A stretch of 64,000 nucleotides of DNA from Angiostrongylus vasorum. Taxonomy: Eukaryota > Nematoda > Chromadorea > Rhabditida > Metastrongylidae. The notes under the pieces are model-generated. The model saw only the letters and a program-made list of their open reading frames with translations, had not been told where the DNA came from and made no database searches. Shown here one piece after another: positions 22,950 to 34,602 of this stretch. The DNA is taken from the NCBI GenBank assembly GCA_018806985.1, contig JADANN010000224.1, positions 372,001 to 436,000 on the forward strand, in the 5' to 3' direction. The translations under genes and the position numbers were made by a program. Positions within the stretch are counted from its first letter, which is position 1, and each line of letters starts with the position of its first letter.

Positions 22950-25920
22950 TGGTGGAGACCTGAAAACGTCCTTGCAAGCATAGGTCAGAACTGCTGGCAA
23001 GATAAACTTGCCCAACTAACATCAGGCCAGCTTTTAGTACCCCGCACATTGGATGCTCCCATCTATGACGTCAGGCTTTGAGACTACTGGTGAGGGGCCA
23101 CAAATTTTCCGGCCACACAGGACGTCACAGGAACCTCATCTGACGAACACGCCTACGACACGCCATAGAGATTGTTTCTTACTCTGCACGTGTAATGTCG
23201 GAACACTATCCTCAGACGCGGACCTTCACGTCCTCTTTGAAGCGACAGATTGCATCAAATTCCATTTGTTAGCCTTACTAGAAACAATAAACAATGAGTC
23301 CGAAATACGTCAACTAAAGAATGGATGCCTTATCATACACGGAGCGCTGTCGATCTTATTGCCATACGAGACGCTTTCTCTTCCCATCGCCGTACTCTGT
23401 TTTCAACCATCATGAGAATATCACTGTCATTAATTGCTACTCACCGACCGATGCAGTAGACGAGTATAAATTAAATCTCTCTTAAAATCAGTAAGAGGGG
23501 GGTTATCCACAGTGGTAAATTGAGCCATATATAAAGCTTATCAATTTGTTTTCGAGACTTCAATGACAAAATAAGAAAGGCCAACGAGAGCGAATACAGG
23601 ATCGAAAAAATTTGGAATAGGGCAAAGAAACGAGAATAGAAGCCGCCTTGCAGGATTCCTGCCTGCAGCACGTCTGTTCTATGAAGACTTGTTTTCCCAG
23701 AAAAAGAAAGTCGCCGCTGGACATGGTGGTCTGCTTACGGCACGACTCACTCGGAGATCAACCATATTGTGGCAAGCAGGAGATGGTGCCTACTCGACTT
23801 TGTGCTGGTTCCGATCACCTCCTTCTTCCCGCGAAGATTCGATTCGGTTGTAAGTTGGAAAAGAATTCATGTCATCGAGCATGAAGAAAAAATCTAGCTT
23901 TATGTGACGAGAACATTCTGAACGAAATCCGATCCAAACGTACCAGGTAAATTAAGGAAGACCTGACCGATCACTACGAGCTGCTTGTCGAAGGACTGAA
24001 AAGCTGTGCCGAATTCGCTTCAGTTCCTCAAGCAATAAGATTGTATTGCATCACCATTACCACTAAGGAATTGCTCGAAAAGAGTACTCCAACACGTTTA
24101 ACATGGGTAGTAGTCAATACCGTTTGCAAAAAGAGCGCAACGGGAGATCTACAACGGTGCAGGAAAAGAAAACTACTAGAAGTAGCAGAAAAAAGCACTA
24201 GTTCGAAGAATTGGGTTCTGTACTTACGCGTGTATAGTGTTCTGCTATTAGCCCTGATGAAAGAAGATGGGATCGCTGGAACTTCTTGATATGGTATGGA
24301 ATTGATAACGGGAAAATTCTACACCAATTTTTTTCGCTCCACAGTCTCCGTCCCGGACATTAAAATTCCCTATGGAGAGAAACCATCTGGAATTCTTCTT
24401 TGTGAGGTGCTTCTCGCAAAGCAAATAACATCATACCTACAAAAGCAAAAAAAATCGAACCAGTGGTGGACGTGGCATACGGTCATCTTGCCCAAGAAAA
24501 GGTAATCAAATGGATCTTCATAAATGTCGCTCGAAATGACTGCAATGCGTACTCTACTAGCTCTCACGAAGACTGTACTGTCGCGCATATTAAGGTCACT
24601 GGATGAGGCACAACCAATTCAGCAAGCAGGATTTCGACAAGAATTTTGTTGCATGGACCACGTCCGAACAGTGTCCAGAGTCATAGAAATTTGTCGGGTC
24701 TCGGCTTTTTGTCTACAGTGAAAAAAGTATTCCACAGTGTTGAAACGAATGCCACTTTGTCAGTGTTCGTCGATCAAGGAGTGGATGCGTTTTATATAGA
24801 AACTCTATCTGAGTATTATCGGAACTGCACTACGAAAGTAAAGCTTTTCCATCGACCTCTTATCGTACCCATAGGGAAAAAAGGGGGTCGATAGGACGAT
24901 ACCATACCGCAAAAGGTGTTTAGTTGCGCATTGCAAGGGATAATGAAGTCACTCGATTGAGACGAGAACGGCATGAGTATTGAAGGGAGAAATTCCTATC
25001 AATTCCTCTTTTCGTCGATGATATCGTCATCTCCTCATGAAATACCAGCGGAGCAAACATTGATCCAAAAGCTAGGGAGATAACTGAGCTCAACGAAGCG
25101 GGAAAAAATTAGATTGGATATAGGTAGGACGAAGAACAACTCGAATCGGGTGGTGTTCAGATCACAGGGAACACGTCATACATGTAACCTGGGAGTCCAC
25201 TGACAGTGGAAAACAGCACGAAGAAGGAATTACTTACTTACTTACTTGATACTTGAACGGAAGAAGGAATCATACAGGAGAAATAGAGCACCATGAGTCG
25301 CATTCTTGCATGTCAAAGAAGTCACCGACCAACTAATGGATCCAAAACTTTGCGTCCATGCGTACACGTTTTTGATTTGACAGTCCTCTCAGCAACGTGT
25401 TATTGAGCAGAGACGTGGGCTGATATTTCTTCAGCTTAAGAATACTGCGCACTACTCACAGAGTGCTTGAACGATGTCTTCTGAAATATAATTGGCACAA
25501 ACAATATCTAGCCGAAATGCGAAGCATTGATCTTTGGTCTGTCTCGTCTACAAGACCAAGAAGAACACACATCGAATGGCGAAACATAGAGGAACTGGTC
25601 ATACAATGAAAACAGTAGACAAACGAAATGAACTGTAGTATAAACTCCACGGGGGTGCAAGCGTCTAATAGCACGACCATTTGCACGTTGGGCTGACGTG
25701 TTCATGCAACTAAAAGCAAGCAGCTGTATTTGCAGATGCAGTTGTTCTTCAGATCACGGTTTGAAACTCGCACCGGCCAGCTTGCTCGAATCGACCGCAA
25801 CCATGAGCGACAATTGCGAAGCAAAGCAACGAATGGAAAATGTGCGAGAGTCCGCACAACTCGTCAAGACGGGCGATCCAAGCATCCAAGCAAGCAGGTT
25901 TGTCGCCATGAAAGAATAAG
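22950..25920 (+). mobile_element. RTE-type non-LTR retrotransposon (decayed)
   Basis: The element keeps its domain order but is broken by many stops and frameshifts. Endonuclease-like start at 23.16-23.41 kb (CTCNVGTLSSDADLHVL, IKFHLLALLET). Endonuclease end near 23.72-23.88 kb (RRWTWWSAYGTTHSEINHI, GSDHLLLPAKIRFGCKLEKN). RT fingers and palm at 24.3-24.9 kb (DEAQPIQQAGFRQEFCCMDH, VDQGVDAFYIETL, LFHRPLIVPIGK). The RT catalytic box FVDDIVI is at 25,011-25,031. C-terminal pieces near 25.35-25.41 kb (HVFDLTVLSATCY.AETWAD) and at 25.67-25.70 kb (ARPFARWADVF). This is the layout of the RTE clade abundant in nematodes. It encodes nothing functional now; no terminal repeats were delimited. Confidence 0.85.
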
Positions 25921-26537
25921 TATGGACAAAATTGGGAATAGTGAAAAAGACTTTCAGATGTTACGTTGAACTTAAAACAAATCATGCTCCATCAGATTTC
26001 CTCATTTGAACCGGTTTTTTACGCCTGTATTCCTTAATCCTTAGGACGCAATATGCTCTCTCTTCCATTCACAACATCTACAGGTGATTACATTCGTATT
26101 TTATCCACATTGTAATTTGTGGTGTCTTACGGTCTATCAATCCACTGGTTTTATCCTTCTACAGAAGTCTGCTATGAATTCACCGACCCTGGAAAGTTAA
26201 AGTCTTGTTGAGCCTTGGAATGATACAGTGCTTGTGTAATCCCGGGTGCTACATCGGACTGGCGACCCATTGTGTGCAATGGTGCTTTAAAACTCTAATC
26301 AATGCTTTAAAATGTCATTTTATACTCAGGCCATTAGAAAATACAAGCCTCAAGTGGTGAAACAACTTTGCATAATCGTAGAAAACGCATGAAATGAAAA
26401 GGTTGGAAGGGATAAGTTCCTGTCTCCTATATCCCTTATATCTCTTTCTGGATTCGATTTTTCATCAACATTTGCCACCTTCCTCTTATCGATCCACTAA
26501 GAATGCAGTATTCATTCGAGTCCATTCGTAGCATCGC

Positions 26538-26730
26538 AGAGGTTATTGAATGCGCAATCGACCTAATCAGTTTCTCACGGGTACCCAGTGGATGTATCAC
26601 GTCAGTGTTTTTACCGTACCAGACAGGTCTGGTACCAATGTGACGATCCCAAAGTGATGGAAGGTATGGTGACCCCCCAAGACGTGGGATCGAACCAAGG
26701 ACATTTTTGATCACTTCTAATCACAATGCA
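26538..26730 (-). repeat. SINE-A copy (degenerate)
   Basis: The core cagacaggtctggtaccaat and gatggaaggtatggtg are recognisable, followed by the B-box-like gggatcgaaccaagga. Confidence 0.55.
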
Positions 26731-27067
26731 TATCCCTTTCACCAAATAGTATACGTTTTTATACTATTTAAAATGCACATCACTTATATGAATGCTTGCA
26801 TTTAACTATGCAGCCCTATTTATTAGGAAGAATCTGCGCCATGTATGCTAATTACCACATTGGTGCAAATTTCACCTACTTATTCCGATCCAAGTGAAAA
26901 TGATCTCTAAAGAGCAAATCTACTCTGTGAACATTAGCAAAAGACGTTTCTTATAGCAAAAGCATTTAGCGAAATACTATTAATATATTTTTTAAAGAGT
27001 TGGACAGTGGAACAGCAATTAGTATTATTTTTTTTCGCAAATTATTGCACTTTATTCTTGCTGCAAG

Positions 27068-27335
27068 AGCGGGTGTGGCGCAGTGCTCGGAACCGCTCTG
27101 CAACGCACATATGGAATCGATCACTGCGCCCGTGGCCCCACCAAGCCTTCCATCTCTCCGGAGTCGGCAAACTCGGACCAGACTTGTCTGGGAGGATAGC
27201 AGCACTGGCTCGATACATCGGTAGATTACAGCGAGTCATTGTAAACGCCAGATATTTGTTCAGTCACCTCCAAGCGATTCTTAATGAAGTCCAGTGCATG
27301 GCTCATCTCTAAGGGATTTATCAACGTCGAGAGGT
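27068..27335 (+). repeat. SINE-A copy, nearly complete
   Basis: Head gcgggtgtggcgcagtgctc, atggaatcgatcactgcgc, caccaagccttccatctctc, agacttgtctgggaggatag, ctcgatacatcggtag, aatgaagtccagtgcatgg. It ends about 210 bp before the mariner remnant. Confidence 0.85.
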
Positions 27336-27544
27336 TTGTCCTCTATTTATGCTTTTATTTCCATTGCATATTTTAAGTGGCAGTTTCGTTCTGATGGTGT
27401 ACTGTTGTATACCACTGCAAAGCTCATTTCGTATACTTTCGCTATACAATCGAATTATGATGTTGTTTTCGGCAAATTTCAAAAGTCAGAATTTTAGGAG
27501 TCAAAATAACAATATCAACAGATTAAAGTGTACGAATTTAAACC

Positions 27545-28490
27545 CATTCGTATGAATCACAAATAGTTCGAAACATTAACAAAGAATGAAGCAAAGAAGA
27601 TATTAACGAATGCAGAGTGCAACGTTGGTTTGGAAAAATTTGTGCTGAAGTATTCGACCGTGAAGATAGGGAACGTCGCAGACGTGCTTCTGCTATTGAA
27701 GACGATGAATTAAAGCTTTTGATAGAAGAAAATACACGCACAACACTTCGAGGACTTGCAGAAGAACTCGATCTAATATATCCAGCCGTTCTAGAACATC
27801 CAAAGAAAATTGAAATGTCAAATCATCACCACAAATTGATGACGCATGAGTTGACAGACAATCAAAGAAATCAATGTTTTGAGATATCATCTGAGCTTCA
27901 TTTTGCAAAACCATAGCGACCCGTTTCCAAACGATATTGTGAGGCGCAGTGAGAAATGGACCATCAACAATAATCTATGAGGATCGGCACTGTGCTCAGA
28001 CCAAGACAGACGCTCAGCACTCATCAAATGCGAAATTGCTCCGAAAAAATTGTACGCTATTCGTTCAGTGGTCTACAGCTGGTTTGGTTTATCACAAGTT
28101 CTAGAAACCAGGTGAAACGATTACGACGGAGAAATACGTCCAGTAAATAGACAAAATGAGCGAGAAACTAGAACAACACTGGTGTAAATTGTTATACAAA
28201 AAGGGACTAACCTTTTCCAAGACAGCGTACAGTGCAAAACTGCGAAGACTGAGCATGCTGGTTTCGAACTTTGCCTTATTCACCTTGTTTTTCGTACCTC
28301 TCGCCTACCGGATACCACTTCCTTGAGCTTCTCGACAACTGCTAGCGCGAGAAATGCTACAGATCGAAACAACGGAGTTTTTTTACTTTCTCTATCCACC
28401 AGGAACGGTTGCTGACTATGGTGGAAATTTATGATAGCTCTAACAGTGACATCCCGAGAAAAGAACCCCAAGCGTTCCACGCATTAGTCC
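27545..28490 (+). pseudogene. mariner-type transposase remnant
   Basis: 27,600-27,916 keeps an open frame matching the mariner N-terminal half: VQRWFGKICAEVFDREDRE, IEDDELKLLIEENTRTTLRG, LAEELDLIYPAVLEHPKKIE, and MTHELTDNQRNQCFEISSEL. Later parts are frameshifted: the first catalytic block reads NDIVRRSEKWTINNN (Asp replaced by Ser), a block near 28.05-28.17 kb reads SVVYSWFGLSQVLE and IRPVN, and the second catalytic block near 28.2 kb reads LFQDSVQCKTAKTEHAGFEL. Hookworms are known to carry mariners, so a family copy is expected. Terminal inverted repeats were not located. The reading frame is beyond function. Confidence 0.8.
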
Positions 28491-28777
28491 TTAAAAGAAG
28501 ACACGTGGTGGACTACCTGATCCTACTGTGCTAAACTGTTTTCACATCTTCTGCACGTTAATAATTGCTGTTCATGCTTGAAGATATGTAAACGCCTTTG
28601 AGTGTGCTTGTATAATATTTGGACTACATCATGCACACCTATCTCACGAAACGTTTCCAAATGAGAAGTTTATGGAGCATGATTTAGAGTCGAGAGTCGC
28701 CTTTAACAGTTTATGTCTAGTTCATCAGAGGAGCTAGCTATGAATCTCTGGTATAAAACGCGTAAGCGGCACTATAG

Positions 28778-29047
28778 GGGACGTGTGTAGCGCAGTGGTT
28801 GGAGGCGCCTGCAATACAGATAGCATCGATCCCCCGCGCTCCAGTCTCACGAAATCATCCATCTCTCCGGTGTCGGTCTATAAAGCTAATCAGACTTGTT
28901 TGGAAGGATAGCGCCACTGACTTCGATGGATCGGTAGGCCGCCGCGAGTCATTATATAGGCTAAATATGCATTCAATCACCTCTAGCAATGCTTAATGAA
29001 GTCGAGTGCATGGCGCATCCTCCAAAGATCGACCAATGAGAGAGCTT
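28778..29047 (+). repeat. SINE-A copy
   Basis: Head gacgtgtgtagcgcagtggt, catcgatcccccgcgctcc, catccatctctccggtgtcg, agacttgtttggaaggatag, ggtaggccgccgcgagtc, tgaagtcgagtgcatgg. With 27,068-27,335 it flanks the mariner remnant in the same orientation. Confidence 0.8.
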
Positions 29048-29221
29048 TATCTTTTATCCTTTAACTGGCACTGTTTCTATAACCATGGAATGCCCACAAT
29101 ACTCTGAAGTTGAGGTAAATGAGTACGGAGACGCTTCTAAAATCTCATGCGAATAAAAAACAACAGAAGTTACAATGGAGCTTACAACAATCTATGTTTA
29201 CAACCAACATAAATAAGAAAG

Positions 29222-29336
29222 TTTTATGAATGCGTCGTTTTCTTGTTCAACAATCGGGAGGTTGTTAAACACCATACATTTACTTCCAAAGAAAAACACA
29301 CAATACAATACGACAGTAGCTGACGTTTCGGCAGCC
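29222..29336 (-). repeat. Fragment of the 10.4/11.3-kb PLE terminal repeat
   Basis: Matches 11,360-11,475 (atgcgtcgttttcttgttca, ggttgttaaac.ccatacat, tagctgacgtttcggcag) and breaks off inside the ribozyme-like motif. Confidence 0.75.
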
Positions 29337-29419
29337 ATTCGATTTGCGATTTTAGAAAACTCAGCTAAACTTGGTACATATGAATATGTCTAAAACAAAT
29401 TATAAACATTTAGCAAGAC

Positions 29420-31720
29420 CGATTATCTATTAACTTCGGCGTTGATGAATAATTCATCAGTTGCTTGATAAGCACATACGAGATTGCTATTACATAATAT
29501 TTAGTCATAGCCGCTAGCGTTCCGGCGAATTTCGTCTTCTTTATGGCCTGGAATGGTCAAGTTAACTGCAGTCAAGTCGGCCAAACTCCCTACGAGCTTA
29601 ACAGGAGTCTATGAAACTCAGATTTCAGTTGATTTTGAAACAAAACAGCTTCTTCACACACTCACTGTCTTCTTTAAGTCTTTCAGTGAGGATTCCGTAT
29701 GGAGACCGAATGATCAAACCTCATATGGATGGGCAACCAACGACTCTCACGTTAAACTATCTGTCGCAGATAGAGTGTGAGATCGGGAGTAGTAATGAAG
29801 CATTCTTCTCTACGGTTTATTTTAAAATGCTGGGAGTTCATCAAGAACGCTTCGAGTGTTTTACGCGATGCTTTTAATTCTTGTGAGTAAATTGTGACTT
29901 CCACTTCAAAATTTTCCTTCTTATGTGTTTGTTTTCTTTGCGCGCATATTGGGCGTTAGTCACGCCGTCCAGGTGCTCTGTTATACGGACACTTTATGGT
30001 ATACCCGTTTCGCCAATGTATTCGTCCCTGCACGATTACAAGAGATCAGATACACCTTACCCGAAGTTATTCAATCGCCGTCTGTACCGTTAGGGAAAAA
30101 TTATGTAATTTTGAGTTGTGCATAGACAGTTACATAGATGGCTACAAATTAGGTGCTTCTGAGAGTACCCGGTAGTATTTCAATCAGTGTTACCGACTTC
30201 TCCAAACCGACTCATTTTTTAGGTGTATCTGTTTCGTTGGAATTAATAGCAGGATGACTGGTGCCTTATTCCTTCTAGACTTATTGTTGGATGGCGTCGA
30301 TTTCCACAACAGCTATCCCAAGAGGCTACGGTTGCGTAGCCAATCGAAATCGCTATTTGCGGCGCCAATCTCAGGCATTCTTCCTCCTGCTGTGTTCCTG
30401 TACAAATACTGGTGGCTGTTTGAAACGTGATTTTCGCAAGCGCTCTTTTTGTGTGTGACTGGAAGAAGATAGGTAGTGAACGACTCTGGGGAATCTGGTC
30501 TGGGGTCCTAGTTTTGCAAATGTCTCAGCATCATTATCATTATGCTTCCGTTACTTGGCTTTCCGTAGCCTTAGCCGCTTTCGAATAAATTAGTTTGAAC
30601 GTTCAAAAGTGGAAGCCAGATTTCTTTCTTTCTATAGGATAAAAATTAACTTGCTCTGACTATTCGTTAGATAGCTCAAAACATTTGTCCATCTTCTGTT
30701 ATGTAAAGCAGATGAGAAAACAACGGTCTTTTTTATCTAAATCATAGTAATGGACAGAGATGGGCCACTGGAGCTTCTAGCTCAGAAATAAAGGCAATGG
30801 TAAGCTGGGTTCCAGTCGCTGTCCACTGCTAACCCTTCCATTTGTTCAAAGTGCTTCCGAGGCCATCCAAAGATTTGGCAATCTAAGCAGTACTTTAGAA
30901 GGGTCACCAGCTGCTGAATGGGGAAACCACACGTGTTTATTGCTCCTTCGTGTTTTGAGGAGGATGGCTTGCATTGCGGAGTCATTCGACACGACTTTAT
31001 AAGGGGCGGTGACGTCGAGGAACTTTATCACATATTTGCTGTTGGGACTCGCGCTATGTCAATGATCCAGAACTTTTGGATGTTCGTAAGACAAGCTGAA
31101 ATGTGTTTCAACAAAGGCTAATTACTAAAGTTACAAGCCATGCTATTTTATTCGTAGGCCTACCTAGACAGCTGGTGATGGGTCTAAACTTGAATAATGA
31201 TGGAATGCTGGACGCAAGACCAACAGCAGATACCAACTTATGAGTTCTGATAAGTAAGTACAAGACGGCACATGTTGGTAACTTCATTTCAAGTTTTGAG
31301 ATAGCTTATGGCTTTTAAATCAGCTGCTTTTGGGACTTTGGTCCATTCACTGTCCACTTTTTGGCATTGATTTCTAAATTCCTTTCTAGATGGTGAGCGT
31401 TAAAAAAACGAATCTAGACTATGCTTTTTCATTAATTCAACATCTAACTGAAGAAAAATTGCTGCGAAACTTCCACCCTTATCACTAACCGGTAGTCTAG
31501 TGACTTTTGATAGTATTGGTGCTCGTACTCTAGCATGCCATATTTTTTGTGTTTTTTGTGAGGTTGAAGCAAAATATATAAAATATAGGTCGAAAGCGAA
31601 TATAGGTCTCTGCGTAAGTCGTCGGCTCATAATAACCACTAGTTGAAAGTAGAATGCTCGACTTTGTAGGCAGTTCCCTCGAGTGACTTTTTTGATGTTG
31701 CCACAGAGGAAACGCTCAAG
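29420..31720 (-). pseudogene. Penelope-like element, long but decayed copy
   Basis: In coding order (right to left): a LPVSDKGGSF block near 31.49 kb, as found upstream of PLE reverse transcriptases; RT blocks FLDVTAPYKVVSNDSAMQAI near 31.0 kb and GAINTCGFPIQQLVTLLKYC near 30.9 kb; FEQMEGLAVDSDWNPAYH at 30.80 kb in place of the Gly-Leu-Ala-Met-Gly region; a region expected to hold the YxDD box near 30.7 kb, too eroded to read; a segment matching the 9.66-kb ORF (30.1-30.43 kb); the Cys/GIY-YIG start (NGTDGD, VYLISCN) near 30.05 kb; and the terminal repeat at about 29.5-29.6 kb. Frames shift many times. A SINE-B fragment interrupts it near 30.49-30.56 kb. Confidence 0.75.
30490..30560 (+). repeat. 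SINE-B fragment inside PLE remnant
   Basis: ggtcctagttttgcaaatgt followed by ctcagcatcattatc matches the mid-part of SINE-B. Confidence 0.5.
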
Positions 31721-32399
31721 TGTTGGTTATAACCGTTCATGGGAATAACAACAATACAACATTAACTATGCGACGATATTCAGAAGAATAATGGATATTT
31801 ATTAAACGAACAAGCTGAGGGAGCGGCTGATCGAAATTGGGTGAAACTAGCGAAACACTAGCTGGATAACTAATGATGCTCCCTATATTCCTTCTGTAAC
31901 GTGCTGAATTTGACAGAGGAAAGTAGAGACAATGCTCAAAGAAGGATTTCCAAAATCTTTCTCAGCTAGTATAATCCCATCGAGCTGCTTGCACAGAATG
32001 TTTGCGTGGGGAATACGGTAGCTTGAGAAAATACGTGTGACAGCGATGCAGAAGCCTGTGCAAAAAGTTGATTGGAACGGCAGATGCGGAAAAGTGCTTG
32101 CAACTGGCGGTTGCTCAGTCAGTGCCCCGACTGTCGGAAACAGTTCTTATAAAGAAGTTGCAGAATTCTTTTCAAGGCAGCTGCGAAGCAGCTGCATGTG
32201 ATGGTCGCTAAGAAACATTTGTTGAATGTGTAAGCATATATGTAGGATAATTACCACTAAAAAGTTAATATAGGAAACATATGGCGATATAGAAAATAGG
32301 AAGTAATCAAGGAATAATTATTATAATGCTTAGGGATTCTATAAGTTTCGTCCGCAAATATCCGAAATTGGCTACCAACTTCATGGGATCTTGTTGTTC

Positions 32400-32700
32400 A
32401 AAGAACGTTTGTGAGAACGGCAGTAGTGGCACTGCTCTACTCTTGCCCTTGCGTGTAACACCCTGCAAACATTTCAGATAAAATCAAAAAATCCAACAAC
32501 CAATAGCAGGGATGAATGCTGCTCTATCGCCCGTGATCTAATACATTGTCTGAAACTGATATTTTAAGGTGAGAGCTGCTCATAACCCATCCATATGAGA
32601 TGTTCACGGTCTGTCGCCACATGGGTTACTCAGTGGAAGAATTATAGGAAATGGAAGCGTGTGAAGCTGCAACAGAACTCCTACTAATATCGATGCTAGT
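32400..32700 (+). pseudogene. PLE 3' coding remnant
   Basis: aatagcagggatgaatgctg, cgcccgtgatctaatac and the following block parallel the end of the PLE ORF at 10,320-10,389 (NSRDECxxxxRDL). The upstream part is unrecognisable. Confidence 0.55.
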
Positions 32701-33059
32701 CCAAAATGTACATTAGAAGAATTGTGTGATTTGCTCAAAAGTGAATATTAAAGGAAATTAAAAACGGAACGATTTCTCACTAATCACTACTTGAACAAGT
32801 GAAAACGAATAAGAGAGTGGAAAGTGGGGGAAAAAACGTTTAAGAAAATCGACTGGAGGCTTTGTCGTCGGATGGCGTTCGATTCGGACGTCATCGCTCG
32901 TTCGGCACATAATTCGTCAATAGCAATTTATTACTCTTCGTGCACTTCTAATCGTCGTCTCTTGTTCATTCTGGTTCCTGAAATGACTCAACTAATACTT
33001 CAAAATATCTCCTCGTCAAAACTATTATCACTTCGTTGACTTTTCATTTGCTAGCCTAC

Positions 33060-33540
33060 CACAATTTTCCAGGGCAGGGTGCTATGTGAATTACAACCAT
33101 AATTATGTGTCTGCGATGAGGAACGAACGGCGCTATTACCGTTTCCGAGGCTAATGCGTTCACCACCACATCATGCAGGTCCTTCGTTTTAGATATCTCA
33201 GCTAGTTTCCTGTCGATCAGTGCCATCAGCAATCACCCGTTAACGGGATTGATCTGGGAGCACACATCGGCATTGACCCTAGTTTAAGCTCAGGCTGTAG
33301 TTGAAATCACAATGTTGACCTTTTATTTGCCGCATACTAAATTTTTTCACGGCACAGCATTATGTGAATTACAACCATAATGATGTGTCTGCGGTGGGGA
33401 ACGAACCGTGCTATTAGCAGCCTTTTTTGCGGGGTAACGCGTCCACCACACCATGAAAGTCCTTCGTTTCGCCTGTCTCTCAGTTAGTTCTATCGATCAG
33501 CGCCATCAGCAATCACCGATCAATGGGATTGATAGAAAAC
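33060..33540 (-). repeat. Two SINE-B copies in tandem
   Basis: 33,060-33,340 and 33,345-33,540 each carry ggca(g)ggt/cagc, tgtctgcggtggggaacgaa, aacgcgt(c/t)caccacca, gccatcagcaatcacc and gggattgat. Both are on the minus strand. Confidence 0.75.
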
Positions 33541-34000
33541 TATCTGAGAGAGAGGAGAAACGAAGGAGCTGAATGGTGTGGTGGTGAACGCGTTATCTTC
33601 CAGAAAGGGGAAACAGCTCGTTCGTTCCCCACTGCAGACATCTTCGGTCCCGAGTTTTGCAAATATTTTAGCTTCATCTTGGATGTATTTCACATGATTC
33701 CCTGCCGTGAAAAAATTCTAGTAGGCATCAAATAAAAAAGTTAAGATTGTGATTTCAACTTCAATTTCAGCTTAACTGTGTTCAGCGGCGATTTGTGCTC
33801 CACAGATCAACCACGCTGACTGGTGATTGCTGATGGCACTAATCGATAGAAAACTAGCTGACAAGCGGGAAACGAAGGGCCCGTATGGTGCGGCGGTGAA
33901 CGCGTTAGCCTCGGAAAGGGTAGTAACGCGTTCGTTCCCCACCGCAGACACCTGTAGTCTGGAGTTTTGCAAATATTTCAGCATCATTACAGTCACTTCA
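33530..34000 (+). repeat. Two SINE-B copies in tandem, opposite orientation
   Basis: 33,530-33,755 and 33,756-34,000 each carry tggtg(t/c)ggtggtgaacgcgt or a close variant, cgttcgttccccac(c/t)gcag and gagttttgcaaatatttcagc. With the minus pair they form a head-to-head four-copy cluster. Confidence 0.75.
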
Positions 34001-34097
34001 TTCGTCTTCTCTTCAGAAGTTGTCGTTTCTTCAATTTTTTAAAAAAATCAGCATAATTTTAGATATGTTTTTCTTAAAATTTGTGTGACCCTATCTG

Positions 34098-34308
34098 AGC
34101 GCGTGTGTAGGGCAGTGGTTAGACCTTGCAATACACATGAGTTTGATCCCGTTCCTCATGCACACCAATCATTCCATCCCTCCAGGGTCGACAAATTGAC
34201 AGCAGACATGTCTGAATGGATAGCAGCAGTGAATTGATACTCACCGTACTTGATGAAGTGAAGCATGTCACGCACCCATTATGGATTGATCAACGCCGAG
34301 AGCTTCAT
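34098..34308 (+). repeat. SINE-A copy
   Basis: Head gcgcgtgtgtagggcagtgg, tttgatcccgttcc, ccatccctccagggtcgaca, gcagacatgtctgaatgg, ggattgatcaacgccgagag. Confidence 0.7.
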
Positions 34309-34602
34309 GCTTTTTATGACCCGAGTTCACATATTATGCAGATCTGAGCAATTCGTTCTTTCGGCCCATTGTTTCGTATCCATCATCCAAAAAGGTTTTC
34401 GACTTTAGTTTTCGTTCCGGATGCCGTTTCAGGACGTTATCTACCAAATGGACGTCGTTGATTGCTGATCTGGTTGATTCTCCTCGAAATCCTAGGATAG
34501 CTCTACTTTAACGATCACAGTTGTACATCGCAGACAGCCACCAAATTTTGTGAATCGGTGGAACATCTTCCCCACACAAGCCTTGTATCAGTGTTTCAGC
34601 TT

